Made by a program: the position numbers and the translations under genes. Shown here one piece after another: positions 35,340 to 44,539 of a stretch of DNA of 64,000 bases. The stretch is taken from NCBI RefSeq assembly GCF_003710105.1, contig NZ_CP033325.1, positions 186,001 to 250,000 of the forward strand, written 5' to 3'. How positions within the stretch are numbered: the first letter of the stretch is position 1; each line of letters begins with the position of its first letter. The notes below the pieces were generated by a model. The model was not told where the DNA came from, ran no database searches, and was given only the letters and a program-made list of their open reading frames with translations. This DNA comes from Georgenia faecalis (GTDB taxonomy: Bacteria > Actinomycetota > Actinomycetes > Actinomycetales > Actinomycetaceae).

Positions 35340-37649
35340 ATGCTCGAGCTGGGTGCTTCAAGCCTGACCATCGTGGGGATCGTCGCGGTCATCGCGGTGG
35401 GTGCCCTCGGCGTCGCCGTCGTGCTGCGCCGGCAGGTGCTCGCCGCCGACGAGGGGTCGCCCGCGATGCAACGCATCGCCCTCGCCATCCAGGAGGGCGC
35501 CGCCGCCTACCTCAACCGGCAGTTCCGCACCCTGGCGCTCTTCGCCGTCGTCGTCTGCGCCCTGCTGTTCCTGCTCCCCGGGGACAGCGGCATCAAGATC
35601 GGGCGCGCGGTGGCGTTCCTCTTCGGCGCCGGGTTCTCCGCCGCGATCGGCTACCTCGGCATGTGGCTCGCCGTGCGCGCCAACCTGCGGGTGGCCGCCG
35701 CCGCGCAGTACCCCGGCGGGCGCACCGAGGGGGCCCGCATCGCGTTCCGCACCGGCGGCGTCGTCGGGATGTCCGTCGTCGGCCTGGGGCTGCTCGGCGC
35801 CGCCGGCGTCGTCCTCATCTACCGCGGTGACGCCCCCGCCGTGCTCGAGGGCTTCGGCTTCGGCGCCGCGCTGCTCGCCATGTTCATGCGCGTGGGCGGC
35901 GGCATCTTCACCAAGGCCGCCGACGTCGGCGCCGACCTCGTGGGGAAGGTCGAGCGGGGCATCCCGGAGGACGACCCCCGCAACGCCGCGACGATCGCCG
36001 ACAACGTCGGGGACAACGTCGGCGACTGCGCCGGCATGGCCGCGGACCTCTTCGAGTCCTACGCCGTCATGCTCGTGGCATCCCTGCTCCTCGGGAAGGC
36101 CGCCGTCGGCGAGCAGGGGATCATCTTCCCCCTCATCGTCACGGCGATCGGGGCCGTCGTCGCCGTGCTCGGCGTGGCCATCACCCGCGTCCGCGGGAAC
36201 GAGAACGGCCTCCGGGCGATCTACCGCGGGTTCTACGTCTCGGCGCTCGTGGGCGCCGGGCTCGCCGCCGTGGCGGCGTTCGTCTACCTCCCGTCGTCGT
36301 TCGCCGCGTTCGACGGCGTCAGCGAGGGCCTCGCGGCGCACCCCGGTGACCCGCGGCTCGTCGCCTCGGCCGCCGTCGTCATCGGCGTCGTCCTGGCCGG
36401 CGTCATCCTCTGGGTGACCGGCTACTTCACGGGCACGACGTCGAAGCCCACCCTCCACGTGGCCGCCACCTCGCGCACCGGGGCGGCCACCGTCGTCCTC
36501 TCCGGCATCGGGGTGGGGTTCGAGTCGGCCGTCTACACCGCGGGGATCATCGCCGCCGCGATCTGCGGCGTCTTCCTCATCGCCGGCGGCTCGGTCGCCC
36601 TCTCGCTCTTCCTCGTGGCGCTCGCGGGCTGCGGGCTGCTCACCACGGTCGGTGTCATCGTCGCCATGGACACCTTCGGCCCGGTCTCGGACAACGCGCA
36701 GGGCATCGCGGAGATGTCCGGGGAGGTGGGCCCGGAGGGGGCGCAGACGCTCACCGACCTCGACGCCGTGGGCAACACCACCAAGGCGATCACCAAGGGG
36801 ATCGCCATCGCGACGGCGGTCCTCGCCGCCACCGCCCTCTTCGGGGCCTACGCAGCGGCCGTCGCCGAGTCGCTCGAGGAGATCATCGCCGCCGGCACCC
36901 AGGGCGCGGGCGGCGTGGTGGCGGCCATGCTCAGCTACAGCATCATCTCGCCGGTGACGCTCGTCGGCGTCATCCTCGGCGCGGCCACGGTCTTCCTCTT
37001 CTCGGGCCTGGCGATCGACGCCGTGACCCGCGCCGCGGGCGCCATCGTCTTCGAGGTGCGCCGCCAGTTCCACGAGTTCCCCGGGATCATGACCGGCGAG
37101 GTCCGCCCCCAGTACGGGCGCGTCGTCGACATCTGCACGCGGGACTCGCTGCGCGAGCTCGCCACCCCGGGGCTGCTCGCCGCGTTCGCGCCCATCGCCG
37201 TCGGGTTCGGCCTGGGCGTCGGCCCCCTCGCCGGGTTCCTCGCCGGGGCGATCGCTGCCGGCGTCCTCATGGCCGTCTTCCTGTCCAACGCCGGCGGGAC
37301 GTGGGACAACGCCAAGAAGATCGTCGAGGACGGGCACCACGGCGGGAAGGGCACCGAGGCGCACGCCGCCGTCGTCATCGGGGACACCGTCGGCGACCCG
37401 TTCAAGGACACCGCCGGCCCCGCCATCAACCCGCTCATCAAGGTGATGAACCTCGTCGCCGTGCTCATCGCCCCGGCGGTCGTCCAGATGAGCGTGCCGG
37501 AGGACGCCAACCACGCCCTGCGGGTGGGGATCGCGCTCGTGGCAGCGGCGGTGGCCTTCGGCGCCGTCATCGCGTCGCGGCTGCGTGCCGCCCGGGTCGA
37601 CGCCGAGAACGAGGCGCGCGCCGAGCACGAGAGCGCGACGCTGGGCTGA
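35340..37649 (+). CDS. hppA: H+-translocating pyrophosphatase, K+-independent type
   Basis: 769 residues with about 16 membrane helices. It couples pyrophosphate hydrolysis to proton export. The PPi-binding motif DVGADLVGKVERG (195-207) and the acidic boxes DNVGDNVGDCAG and DTVGDPFKDTAGP are intact. In the diagnostic GNTTKAITKG, K482 and T485 occupy the positions that are Ala and Gly in K+-dependent enzymes, so this one should be K+-independent. The ATG at 35340 has GAGGAGG upstream; the longer frame from 35043 is not supported. Convergent with the 5'-nucleotidase gene across a repeat-rich spacer. Confidence 0.96.
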   Translation: MLELGASSLTIVGIVAVIAVGALGVAVVLRRQVLAADEGSPAMQRIALAIQEGAAAYLNRQFRTLALFAVVVCALLFLLPGDSGIKIGRAVAFLFGAGFSAAIGYLGMWLAVRANLRVAAAAQYPGGRTEGARIAFRTGGVVGMSVVGLGLLGAAGVVLIYRGDAPAVLEGFGFGAALLAMFMRVGGGIFTKAADVGADLVGKVERGIPEDDPRNAATIADNVGDNVGDCAGMAADLFESYAVMLVASLLLGKAAVGEQGIIFPLIVTAIGAVVAVLGVAITRVRGNENGLRAIYRGFYVSALVGAGLAAVAAFVYLPSSFAAFDGVSEGLAAHPGDPRLVASAAVVIGVVLAGVILWVTGYFTGTTSKPTLHVAATSRTGAATVVLSGIGVGFESAVYTAGIIAAAICGVFLIAGGSVALSLFLVALAGCGLLTTVGVIVAMDTFGPVSDNAQGIAEMSGEVGPEGAQTLTDLDAVGNTTKAITKGIAIATAVLAATALFGAYAAAVAESLEEIIAAGTQGAGGVVAAMLSYSIISPVTLVGVILGAATVFLFSGLAIDAVTRAAGAIVFEVRRQFHEFPGIMTGEVRPQYGRVVDICTRDSLRELATPGLLAAFAPIAVGFGLGVGPLAGFLAGAIAAGVLMAVFLSNAGGTWDNAKKIVEDGHHGGKGTEAHAAVVIGDTVGDPFKDTAGPAINPLIKVMNLVAVLIAPAVVQMSVPEDANHALRVGIALVAAAVAFGAVIASRLRAARVDAENEARAEHESATLG

Positions 37650-37725
37650 GCCGCGGCGGTGGTGGGGCCCCGGCGCTCCGCCGGGTCACGCACCGTGCTG
37701 AGTCGTGCTTGATCGCGGCGCCGCT

Positions 37726-37880
37726 GCCGAGTTCGCCATGTTGCGCCGAGTTCGCCGCCGCGCCGCGCCGAGTTCGCCATGTTGTGCCGAGTTCGCTAGT
37801 CAGAACTAGCGAACTCGGCTCTGAACTATCGAACTCAGCGCGGGGGCGGCGACCCCACCGCGGGGGCGGCGACCCCACCG
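37726..37880. repeat. Intergenic repeat cluster (GCCGAGTTCG repeats, 15-bp palindrome, 20-bp tandem)
   Basis: Within the 434-base gene-free spacer 37650-38083: direct copies of GCCGAGTTCG begin at 37726, 37745, 37767 and 37786, with an inverted copy ending at 37819. The last pair forms a perfect 15-bp inverted repeat with a 4-base loop (37786-37819). Immediately after it, a 20-base unit (37841-37860) is repeated exactly at 37861-37880. No ORF is credible here. Confidence 0.85.
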
Positions 37881-37892
37881 CGGCGAGACGCG

Positions 37893-37938
37893 GAAGCGGG
37901 CCGGACGGGGCGCTGGTGCGCGATGTCCGGCCCGCTTC
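37893..37938. terminator. Hairpin between convergent hppA and 5'-nucleotidase genes
   Basis: A perfect 14-bp stem (37893-37906 with 37925-37938, loop 18 nt) lies in the spacer between two convergent genes and is probably used from both sides. Confidence 0.55.
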
Positions 37939-38083
37939 TCATCGGGTGATCCCGCCCTCGAGGATCACGGGGGTGGGGTGGTGGGTAGTGCCGCCCCCGG
38001 CCGCGCCCCGCGGTTCTGCACGATCACGGGGCGGGGACGCGAGGACGGAGGCGGGTGGGGTGGCTAGAGGGGAAGACCGGTGG

Positions 38084-40132
38084 TCAGCCCTGCACCCGCC
38101 GCCGGGTGGCGAGCACGGCGCCCGCGCCGATGAGGAGCAGGAGCGCCGTGCCGGCCAGGCCGGCCGTCGTCCCCGCACCGGTCTCGGGCAGGCGCCCGCC
38201 GGGGCCGCCGGGGGCCGGCACGTCCGCCGTCGGGGACGGTGCCCCGGTCGGCGCCGGAGCCGTGGTGGGCTCCTGGGTCGGCTCCGCCGGCTCGGTGGGC
38301 TGCGGCGTCGGGTCGACGGGGACCTGGTCGGCCGCCGTCACCAGCCACCAGTTCTCGGCGGCGAAGTCGACCGGGTCGATGACCCCACGCTCGGACGCCC
38401 AGTCGATGAGCAGCTGACGGATCTCGAGGAGCTCGTCGTAGACCACGGGTGCCTCGGCCACGTGCGGGAACGCCCCGCCGCCGCTCTGGCGGTAGTTGTT
38501 GAGGGCCATGACGAACACGTCGTCGTCGCCGACCGGCGTGCCGTCAGGGTAGGACAGGTCGACGATCCGCTCGCCCACCGGCTGGGAGATGTCGATGTAG
38601 TACTCCAGGCCGGAGACGACGTCGTAGTTGTAGTCCGGGACGCCGTCGGGACGGTCGGGGTAGGCGGCGTTCGTCCCGGTCTCGGGGTCGAACTCCGCGC
38701 CCTCGGCCACCTGGGCGAAGTACCGGGCGGAGTACTCGAGGTAGTCCTGCAGCTGGGCCCCGGTGAGCTCGACCGCGCGCAGGGTGTTCTCGTAGATGTA
38801 GAGGCTGGCGATGTCGCGGATCGTCACCTCGCCCTCGGGGAACACGGCGGTGCGGGAGAACGGCGACGCCTGGGAGATGACGGTGGCGTCGGCGTACTCG
38901 GTGCCCTCCAGCGCCGCGTCGACGGTCTGGGCCTGCACGTGGTTGATGAAGTCGATGATCGGGGTGTCCTCGTACCGCGACGTCGCCGCCGGCAGCTCGG
39001 TCACCGACTGGGCCACCGGGGTGTTGACGTAGTCGACCGTCGTCTCGTGCTCCTCGCGCAGCGCCTCGGCGAGCGCGGGGTCCTCCTCGGTCTCGGAGCC
39101 GTAGTGCGCGACCGCCGTCGGCGCGTTGGCCTGCGACCAGTCCACCTGCCAGCCGTCGCCCTCGGGGACGAGCGTGAGGGAGGTCTCGGTGACGCTGCGG
39201 GCCCAGGAGCTGGGCTGGGTCATGAGGACCGGGTCGCCCTCGATGTTCGTGTAGACCTGCTGCGGCACGTCCTCGTGGGAGTGCCCGGCGACGAGGACGT
39301 CGATGCCGGGGGCGAAGTAGGCGATGTTGTTGATGACGTCCTCGGGCAGCAGCGCGGGGTCGTAGTCCTCGTTGGCGACGTTGCCCTCGCCGGTGTGGGC
39401 GAGGACGACGACGACGTCGGCCTGTGCCTCCACGACCGGCACCCAGCGCTGGGCGGCGGTGACCATGTCCTGGAAGTCGAGGACCCCCTCGACGTGCTGC
39501 TTGTCCCAGTAGCGCACGCCCGGCGTGACGAGCCCGATGACCCCGACGGTCACCTGCTCGCCGTCGATGGTCCGCTCGATGAGCGTGTAGGGCTCGTGGT
39601 ACGGCTCGTCCGTGCCCGCCTCGAGGACGTTGGCGCCGAGCAGCGGGGCGTCGAGGTCCTCGTCGTAGGCGGCGAGCATCTCCAGGCCGTAGTTGTACTC
39701 GTGGTTGCCCACCACCTGGGCGTCGTAGCCGATGTGGTTGAAGGCCTGGGCCATGGGGTGGGTGAGCGCCCCGGAGAGGACGTCGTCGGCGCCGTCGCCC
39801 ATGCCGTAGTAGTAGGTGAGCGGCGTGCCCTGGATGGCGTCGCCGTTGTCGAGGACGACGACGGACTCCTCGCCCTGGGCCGCGCGGACGTCCTGGACGA
39901 CCGAGGCGACCCGGGTGAGTCCGAGGATGTCCTCGGAGTCCTCGTACGGGCCGTCGGCGAAGTAGTCCCAGTTGTAGACGTGGCCGTGGACGTCGGTGGT
40001 CGCGAGCAGGGTGAGGTCGAGGGTCTCGTCCTCGACGGCGGCACCGGCCGGCACGGCGCCGCCGGCGAGCAGCAGGGAGAGGGCCGTCACGGGGACGAGG
40101 CGGCGGGTGGGTCTGCGATCAGCAGTGATCAT
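38084..40132 (-). CDS. LPETG-anchored 5'-nucleotidase / 2',3'-cyclic phosphodiesterase
   Basis: 682 residues. An N-terminal signal peptide (LVPVTALSLLLAGGAVPAGA) is followed by the metallophosphatase domain: TTDVHGHVYNWDY (D47, H49), DNGDAIQGTPL, VGNHEYNYG, LAHTGEGN and VAGHSHEDV. The C-terminal 5'-nucleotidase domain has VISQASPFSRTAVFPEG and NTLRAVELTG. A Thr/Pro-rich wall-spanning segment leads to LPETG (648-652), a hydrophobic helix and RRR, a complete sortase signal. It would release nucleosides and phosphate from extracellular nucleotides at the cell wall. The start ATG is at 40132. Confidence 0.93.
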   Translation of the reverse strand: MITADRRPTRRLVPVTALSLLLAGGAVPAGAAVEDETLDLTLLATTDVHGHVYNWDYFADGPYEDSEDILGLTRVASVVQDVRAAQGEESVVVLDNGDAIQGTPLTYYYGMGDGADDVLSGALTHPMAQAFNHIGYDAQVVGNHEYNYGLEMLAAYDEDLDAPLLGANVLEAGTDEPYHEPYTLIERTIDGEQVTVGVIGLVTPGVRYWDKQHVEGVLDFQDMVTAAQRWVPVVEAQADVVVVLAHTGEGNVANEDYDPALLPEDVINNIAYFAPGIDVLVAGHSHEDVPQQVYTNIEGDPVLMTQPSSWARSVTETSLTLVPEGDGWQVDWSQANAPTAVAHYGSETEEDPALAEALREEHETTVDYVNTPVAQSVTELPAATSRYEDTPIIDFINHVQAQTVDAALEGTEYADATVISQASPFSRTAVFPEGEVTIRDIASLYIYENTLRAVELTGAQLQDYLEYSARYFAQVAEGAEFDPETGTNAAYPDRPDGVPDYNYDVVSGLEYYIDISQPVGERIVDLSYPDGTPVGDDDVFVMALNNYRQSGGGAFPHVAEAPVVYDELLEIRQLLIDWASERGVIDPVDFAAENWWLVTAADQVPVDPTPQPTEPAEPTQEPTTAPAPTGAPSPTADVPAPGGPGGRLPETGAGTTAGLAGTALLLLIGAGAVLATRRRVQG

Positions 40133-40255
40133 CGAGTGTGTGGTCCTTCGAGATGAGCCCGGGTCGGGCGGTGAGGGGACAGGGTGAGGTTAGCGGTGAC
40201 GTACGACACCGTCACCGGCGGGCATGCCGGACCGCGCTCCGTTACGTTGCGACCC

Positions 40256-41005
40256 ATGGGTGCAACCGAGCTGCTTCTCGTCCGTCACGGTGAGAGCGCG
40301 GGCAACGTCGCCGCGGCGCGGGCCTACCGCAGCGGCGCCGAGGTCATCGAGGTACCGGCCCGTGACGCCGACGTCGAGCTGTCCGCGACGGGGGTCGAGC
40401 AGGCCCAGGCGCTGGGCCGGTGGCTCGGCGACCTGGGCCCCGACGAGCGCCCGGACGCCGTCTGGTCCTCCCCGTACCGGCGGGCCCTCGACACCGCCCG
40501 CGGCGCGTTCGACGTCGCCGGGTTCACCCCGCCGCTGCGCATCGACGAGCGGCTGCGCGACCGCGACCTCGGCATCACCGACACGCTCACCGGCGCGGGG
40601 ATCCGCCGGCGCTACCCCGAGGAGGCCGAGCGGCGGGAGTGGCTCGGCAAGTTCTACTACCGCCCGCCGGGCGGGGAGTCGTGGGCCGACATGGCCCTGC
40701 GGGTGCGCTCGGTGCTCGCCGACCTCGAGCGCCAGCGTCACCACCGCCGGGTCCTCATCACCTGCCACGACGCCGTCATCCTCGTCTTCCGCTACGTGTG
40801 CGAGGGGATGGACGAGGCCAGCGTCCTCGAGGTCGGACGCACCTCCAGCGTGCGCAACGCCTCGGTGACCCGGCTCGTGCGCGCCGAGGACGAGGACCAG
40901 TGGTCGCTCGTCCACTACAACCTCGCCGACCACCTGGTCGACCAGGGGGCACCGGTGACGGCCCAGCCCGCGACGACCGATGAACGACGAACCTCCGACC
41001 GATGA
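40256..41005 (+). CDS. Histidine phosphatase family protein (phosphoglycerate-mutase-like)
   Basis: 249 residues. The catalytic motif is LLLVRHGESAGN (His nucleophile, RHGE). Supporting residues are in WSSPYRRALDTA, the acidic ERLRDRDLGITD and ITCHDAVILVFRYV (second His). Substrate cannot be inferred; a broad-range phosphatase is more likely than the glycolytic mutase. The ATG at 40256 begins just before the motif; an upstream start at 40184 would add 24 residues without conservation. The stop lies inside a short repeated sequence (40975-41065) that joins it to the next gene. Confidence 0.9.
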   Translation: MGATELLLVRHGESAGNVAAARAYRSGAEVIEVPARDADVELSATGVEQAQALGRWLGDLGPDERPDAVWSSPYRRALDTARGAFDVAGFTPPLRIDERLRDRDLGITDTLTGAGIRRRYPEEAERREWLGKFYYRPPGGESWADMALRVRSVLADLERQRHHRRVLITCHDAVILVFRYVCEGMDEASVLEVGRTSSVRNASVTRLVRAEDEDQWSLVHYNLADHLVDQGAPVTAQPATTDERRTSDR

Positions 41006-41065
41006 ACGACGAACCGACGACCGGTGAGCGACGGACCGATGGGTGCTGAACCGATGAACGACGCC
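40975..41065 (+). repeat. Short direct repeats at the gene junction before nnrD
   Basis: The 19-base unit GACCGATGAACGACGAACC occurs at 40975-40993 and 40997-41015, with partial copies near 41034 and 41050-41065. The second copy contains the TGA that ends the phosphatase gene, and each copy supplies an ATG in one of the frames. Confidence 0.8.
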
Positions 41066-41938
41066 GCACAGGACGTCCCCCGTCCCATCACGCCGACCGC
41101 GCTGCGGGCGTGGCCGCTGCCCGCGCCCGGGGCGTCGAAGTACGAGCGCGGCCAGGTGCTCGTGCTGGGCGGCTCCCGTGGCACCCCCGGCGCCGTCATG
41201 CTCGCCGGGCTGGCGGCGCTGCGGGTGGGGGCCGGCAAGCTCACCGTGGGGGTCGCAGCCTCGGTGGCCACCGCCGTCGCCGTGGCGCTGCCCGAGGCGG
41301 GGGTCACGGGCCTCGAGGAGGACGAGGGCGGCTCGGTGACGGGTGGCGGGCTCGACGCCCTCGAGCGCGTGCTCTCCGGCGCCGCGGCCCTGCTCGTCGG
41401 CCCGGGCCTCGACGACCCGGAGGGCACCGTCCGGCTCGTCCGGGGCATCGCCGAGCGCGTCGGACCGGAGGTGCCCGTCGTCCTCGACGCGTTCGCCGTC
41501 GGTGCGCTCTCCCAGCTCGGTGACGCGGCGGACCGCCTGCGCGGCCGCCTCCTGCTCACCCCCAACAGCGGCGAGGCCGCGTTCCTCCTTGGCGTCGACG
41601 ACGTCGAGGACCTCGCCGCCGCCGCGACGACCATCGCGGGGCGCTACGACGCCGTCGTCTCCTGCGGGGACTTCGTCGCCGCGCCGGGCGGCGTCCTGTG
41701 GGAGAAGACCACGGGCGAGCGGGGGCTCGGCACCTCGGGCAGCGGGGACGTGCTCGCCGGCGCCCTCGTCGGCCTCCTGGCCCGCGGTGCGGACCCGCTC
41801 CAGGCGGTGGTCTGGGCCTCGCACCTGCACGCCGCCGCCGGGGACCGCCTCGCGGCGGGCGTGGGCCGCGTGGGCTTCCTCGCCCGGGAGCTGCTCCCCG
41901 AGCTGCCGCACGTGCTCACCGAGCTGAGCGGGGCGTGA
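41024..41938 (+). CDS. nnrD: ADP-dependent NAD(P)H-hydrate dehydratase
   Basis: About 304 residues. It repairs hydrated NADH/NADPH. The ribokinase-like fold shows VLVLGGSRGTPGAVMLAGLA, LRVGAGKLTVG, LLTPNSGEAAFLLG and the ADP-binding GLGTSGSGDVLAGALVG. Here it is the dehydratase domain alone, without a fused epimerase (NnrE). The start is uncertain: GTG at 41024 and ATGs at 41039 and 41054 all lie in a repeat and none has a good ribosome-binding site. The stop shares a GTGA overlap with the methyltransferase gene. Confidence 0.9.
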   Translation: MSDGPMGAEPMNDAAQDVPRPITPTALRAWPLPAPGASKYERGQVLVLGGSRGTPGAVMLAGLAALRVGAGKLTVGVAASVATAVAVALPEAGVTGLEEDEGGSVTGGGLDALERVLSGAAALLVGPGLDDPEGTVRLVRGIAERVGPEVPVVLDAFAVGALSQLGDAADRLRGRLLLTPNSGEAAFLLGVDDVEDLAAAATTIAGRYDAVVSCGDFVAAPGGVLWEKTTGERGLGTSGSGDVLAGALVGLLARGADPLQAVVWASHLHAAAGDRLAAGVGRVGFLARELLPELPHVLTELSGA

Positions 41939-43533
41939 CGGCCTCGTTCGGCTCGGCGCCCGCCGGAGGCTCCGCGCCCGCCGGAGGCTCTGCGCCCGCA
42001 CCGCGCTCCGACGACGCCGCGCTCCTCGCCGCCGCCCGCACCGACCTGGGCGCGTACGCCGTCGACGAGGTGACCGGCCTGCTCGGCCCGGTCGCCGACG
42101 CGGCCCTCCACCGCGAGCAGCGGGTCCCGGCGCTCCGGGCCGCGCGGGCCTCCTCGGCGCCGGCTGCCGCCGTCGTGCGGACCTTCCTCCTCGGCGACAC
42201 CGTGCGGCGTCGGGAGCTCGACGCCGCCCTCCCCACCCTGGGGACCGCCGGCGCCGAGCGGCTGGGGCTGGTGGGCGCCGCCGGCGCCGACGGCGAGGAC
42301 GAGGTCCGTGCCCGGTGCGACCTGCGCCCCTACGCCGCCACGGACGCCGGCGGCGAGGCCACCTGGTGGGTCGCCTCCGACCTCGGTGAGGCCGCCACCG
42401 GCGCGCCCCTGGCCGCCGACCACGTCCTCGGCATCGGCGGGGCGTCCCTCACCCTCGCCCAGGTGACCGTCCGCACGCCGCGCCGGCGTGCCCTCGACCT
42501 CGGCACCGGGTGCGGGATCCAGGCCCTGCACGCGGCGCGGCACTGCGCCGACGTCGTCGCCACCGACCTCTCCGCCCGCGCCCTCGCGTTCGCCGCGTTC
42601 AACGCGGCGCTCGCCGGCGTCGGCCTCGACCTGCGGGAGGGGTCCCTGCTCGAGCCGGTCGCCGGGGACCGGTTCGACCTCGTCGTCTCCAACCCCCCGT
42701 TCGTCATCACCCCGCCCGCCGCCCGCGCGGCCGGGCTGCCGGCGATGGAGTACCGCGACGGCGGCCGCGGCGGGGACGACCTCGTCCGCGACCTCGTCGT
42801 CGGGGTCGGGGAGCACCTCGCGCCCGGCGGCGTGGCGCAGCTGCTGGGGAACTGGGAGCACCGGGTGGGGGAGGACTGGCGCGAGCGCGTCGGGGCCTGG
42901 CTCGCCGACTCGGGGCTGGACGGGTGGGTGGTCCAGCGCGAGCTCCTCGACCCCGCCGAGTACGTCGAGACCTGGCTGCGTGACGGCGGCCTGCGGGCGG
43001 GCGCCGACCGGGGACGGTACGAGGCGGCGTACGACGCGTGGATCGGCGACTTCGAGGCGCGGGGCGTCGAGGGCGTGGGGTTCGGCTACCTCACCCTGCG
43101 GCGGCCGGCGGCGACCCGGACGCCCTGGCACCGCCTGGAGTCGATCACCGGCGACGTCCGTCAGCCCCTCGGTGGCCATGTCGCCGCGGTCCTCGCCGCC
43201 CAGGACTGGCTCGCCGACCGCGACGACGCCGCGCTGCTGGGCAGCACGCTCGCGGTGGCCCCCGACGTCACCGAGGAGCGCTACCTGCGGCCCGGTGCGC
43301 TGGACCCCGAGGTCATCCTCCTGCGCCAGGGAGGCGGCCTCGGCCGGACCGTCCAGGCGGGCACCGCGCTCGCCGCCGTGGTGGGCGCCTGCGACGGCGA
43401 CCTCACGCTGGGGCAGATCGTCGGCGCCGTGGCGGCACTCCTCGAGGCGCCCACGGACGACGTCGTCGGCGAGATCGTGCCGCAGGTGCGCGGGCTCGTC
43501 CTCGACGGGCTCCTCGCGCCGACGCCGTCCTGA
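41935..43533 (+). CDS. Class I SAM-dependent methyltransferase (HemK/RsmC-like small domain)
   Basis: 532 residues. An N-terminal helical region (DUF7059-like) is followed by a Rossmann methyltransferase: ALDLGTGCGIQALH (motif I), DVVATDLSARALAFAAFNA and VVSNPPFVITPP (NPPF catalytic motif, as in N6-adenine or glutamine methyltransferases). The C-terminal third is a separate helical domain. Substrate is unknown; the NPPF motif suggests a planar amine on nucleic acid or protein. The GTG start overlaps the NnrD stop. It opens with a repeated SAPAGGSAPAGG segment of low complexity. Confidence 0.88.
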   Translation: MTASFGSAPAGGSAPAGGSAPAPRSDDAALLAAARTDLGAYAVDEVTGLLGPVADAALHREQRVPALRAARASSAPAAAVVRTFLLGDTVRRRELDAALPTLGTAGAERLGLVGAAGADGEDEVRARCDLRPYAATDAGGEATWWVASDLGEAATGAPLAADHVLGIGGASLTLAQVTVRTPRRRALDLGTGCGIQALHAARHCADVVATDLSARALAFAAFNAALAGVGLDLREGSLLEPVAGDRFDLVVSNPPFVITPPAARAAGLPAMEYRDGGRGGDDLVRDLVVGVGEHLAPGGVAQLLGNWEHRVGEDWRERVGAWLADSGLDGWVVQRELLDPAEYVETWLRDGGLRAGADRGRYEAAYDAWIGDFEARGVEGVGFGYLTLRRPAATRTPWHRLESITGDVRQPLGGHVAAVLAAQDWLADRDDAALLGSTLAVAPDVTEERYLRPGALDPEVILLRQGGGLGRTVQAGTALAAVVGACDGDLTLGQIVGAVAALLEAPTDDVVGEIVPQVRGLVLDGLLAPTPS

Positions 43534-43592
43534 CCCGCGCGGGTGCTCGGCACCCCGTGGTGCGCGTGCAGGAACGCGGGGTCCCCCGCCCA

Positions 43593-43612
43593 GCGCTTCT
43601 CCATGATCACGA
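43593..43612 (+). repeat. Degenerate copy of the TTCT-CATGATCACG intergenic element
   Basis: In the 141-base spacer after the methyltransferase gene, CGCTTCTCCATGATCACGAG resembles the right arm of the palindrome at 52566-52604. The left arm (around 43565) is degenerate. Confidence 0.5.
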
Positions 43613-43674
43613 GCGGAGGGAGGACGGTCACGCCTCCGGATGCGGGGCCGGTCCACCCTCGGCACGATGACCGC

Positions 43675-44526
43675 ATGACCTCCGAGATCCCCGCGCAGAC
43701 CCAGCAGTGGCCCGGCGAGACCGCGGCCCTCGACCCCGCCCCCGACCACGGCGAGACGAGCTACACCGGCCGTGAGCGCCTCGTCGGCAAGCGCGCGCTC
43801 ATCACGGGCGGCGACTCCGGCATCGGCCGCGCCACGGCCATCGCCTACGCGAAGGAGGGCGCGGACGTCGCCATCGCCTTCCTGCCGCAGGAGAACGACG
43901 ACGCCGAGGAGACGCGGCGCCAGGTCGAGGCCGCCGGACGCACCTGCGTCCTGCTCCCCACCGACCAGCGCACCGAGGAGGCCAACGTCGAGCTCGCCCG
44001 GAAGGCCATCGACGCCCTGGGCGGCATCGACATCGTCGTGAGCAACGCCGCCTTCCAGATGGCGCAGCCGGGCGGGATCGAGGACTTCCCCGCGGGGCAG
44101 ATCGAGCGCACCTTCACCACCAACGTGTTCGCCACGTTCTGGCTGGTCAAGGCCCTCGTCCCGCACCTGCAGGAGGGGGCGAGCATCATCATCACGACGT
44201 CGATCCAGGCCTTCCAGCCCTCCGAGCCCCTGCTCGACTACGCGGCGACGAAGGCCGCGCTCAACAACCTCATGGTCAACCTCGCCGCTCAGCTCGGCCC
44301 CCGCGGGATCCGCGTCAACGCGGTGGCCCCGGGCCCGATCTGGACGCCCCTCATCCCCGCGACGATGCCGCCCGAGAAGGTGGAGTCCTTCGGCGAGCAG
44401 ACGCCGCTGGGGCGCGTCGGCCAGCCGATCGAGGTGGCGACGGCGTTCGTCTACCTCGGCAGCGACGAGGCCAGCTACGTCTCGGGCACCGTCCTCGGCG
44501 TCACCGGTGGCCAGCCGGTGTTCTGA
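43675..44526 (+). CDS. Short-chain dehydrogenase (general stress protein 39 type)
   Basis: 283 residues. The long N-terminal arm (PAQTQQWPGE then SYTGRERLVGKRALITGG) is typical of the GSP39/YghA branch of SDRs. The NAD(P) motif is GGDSGIGRA. The catalytic tetrad includes N in VVSNAAFQ, S in TTSIQAF, and Y and K in YAATKAALNN. PGPIWTPLIP follows. The physiological substrate is not known. The ATG at 43675 is chosen from the conserved N-terminal arm. Confidence 0.93.
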   Translation: MTSEIPAQTQQWPGETAALDPAPDHGETSYTGRERLVGKRALITGGDSGIGRATAIAYAKEGADVAIAFLPQENDDAEETRRQVEAAGRTCVLLPTDQRTEEANVELARKAIDALGGIDIVVSNAAFQMAQPGGIEDFPAGQIERTFTTNVFATFWLVKALVPHLQEGASIIITTSIQAFQPSEPLLDYAATKAALNNLMVNLAAQLGPRGIRVNAVAPGPIWTPLIPATMPPEKVESFGEQTPLGRVGQPIEVATAFVYLGSDEASYVSGTVLGVTGGQPVF

Positions 44527-44539
44527 CCCGGGCACGGCC

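Noticed and set aside
37301-40156. Plus-strand open frame of 951 codons over hppA end and the 5'-nucleotidase
   Set aside because: It has no motif and lies antisense to the LPETG 5'-nucleotidase, whose metal ligands are all intact.
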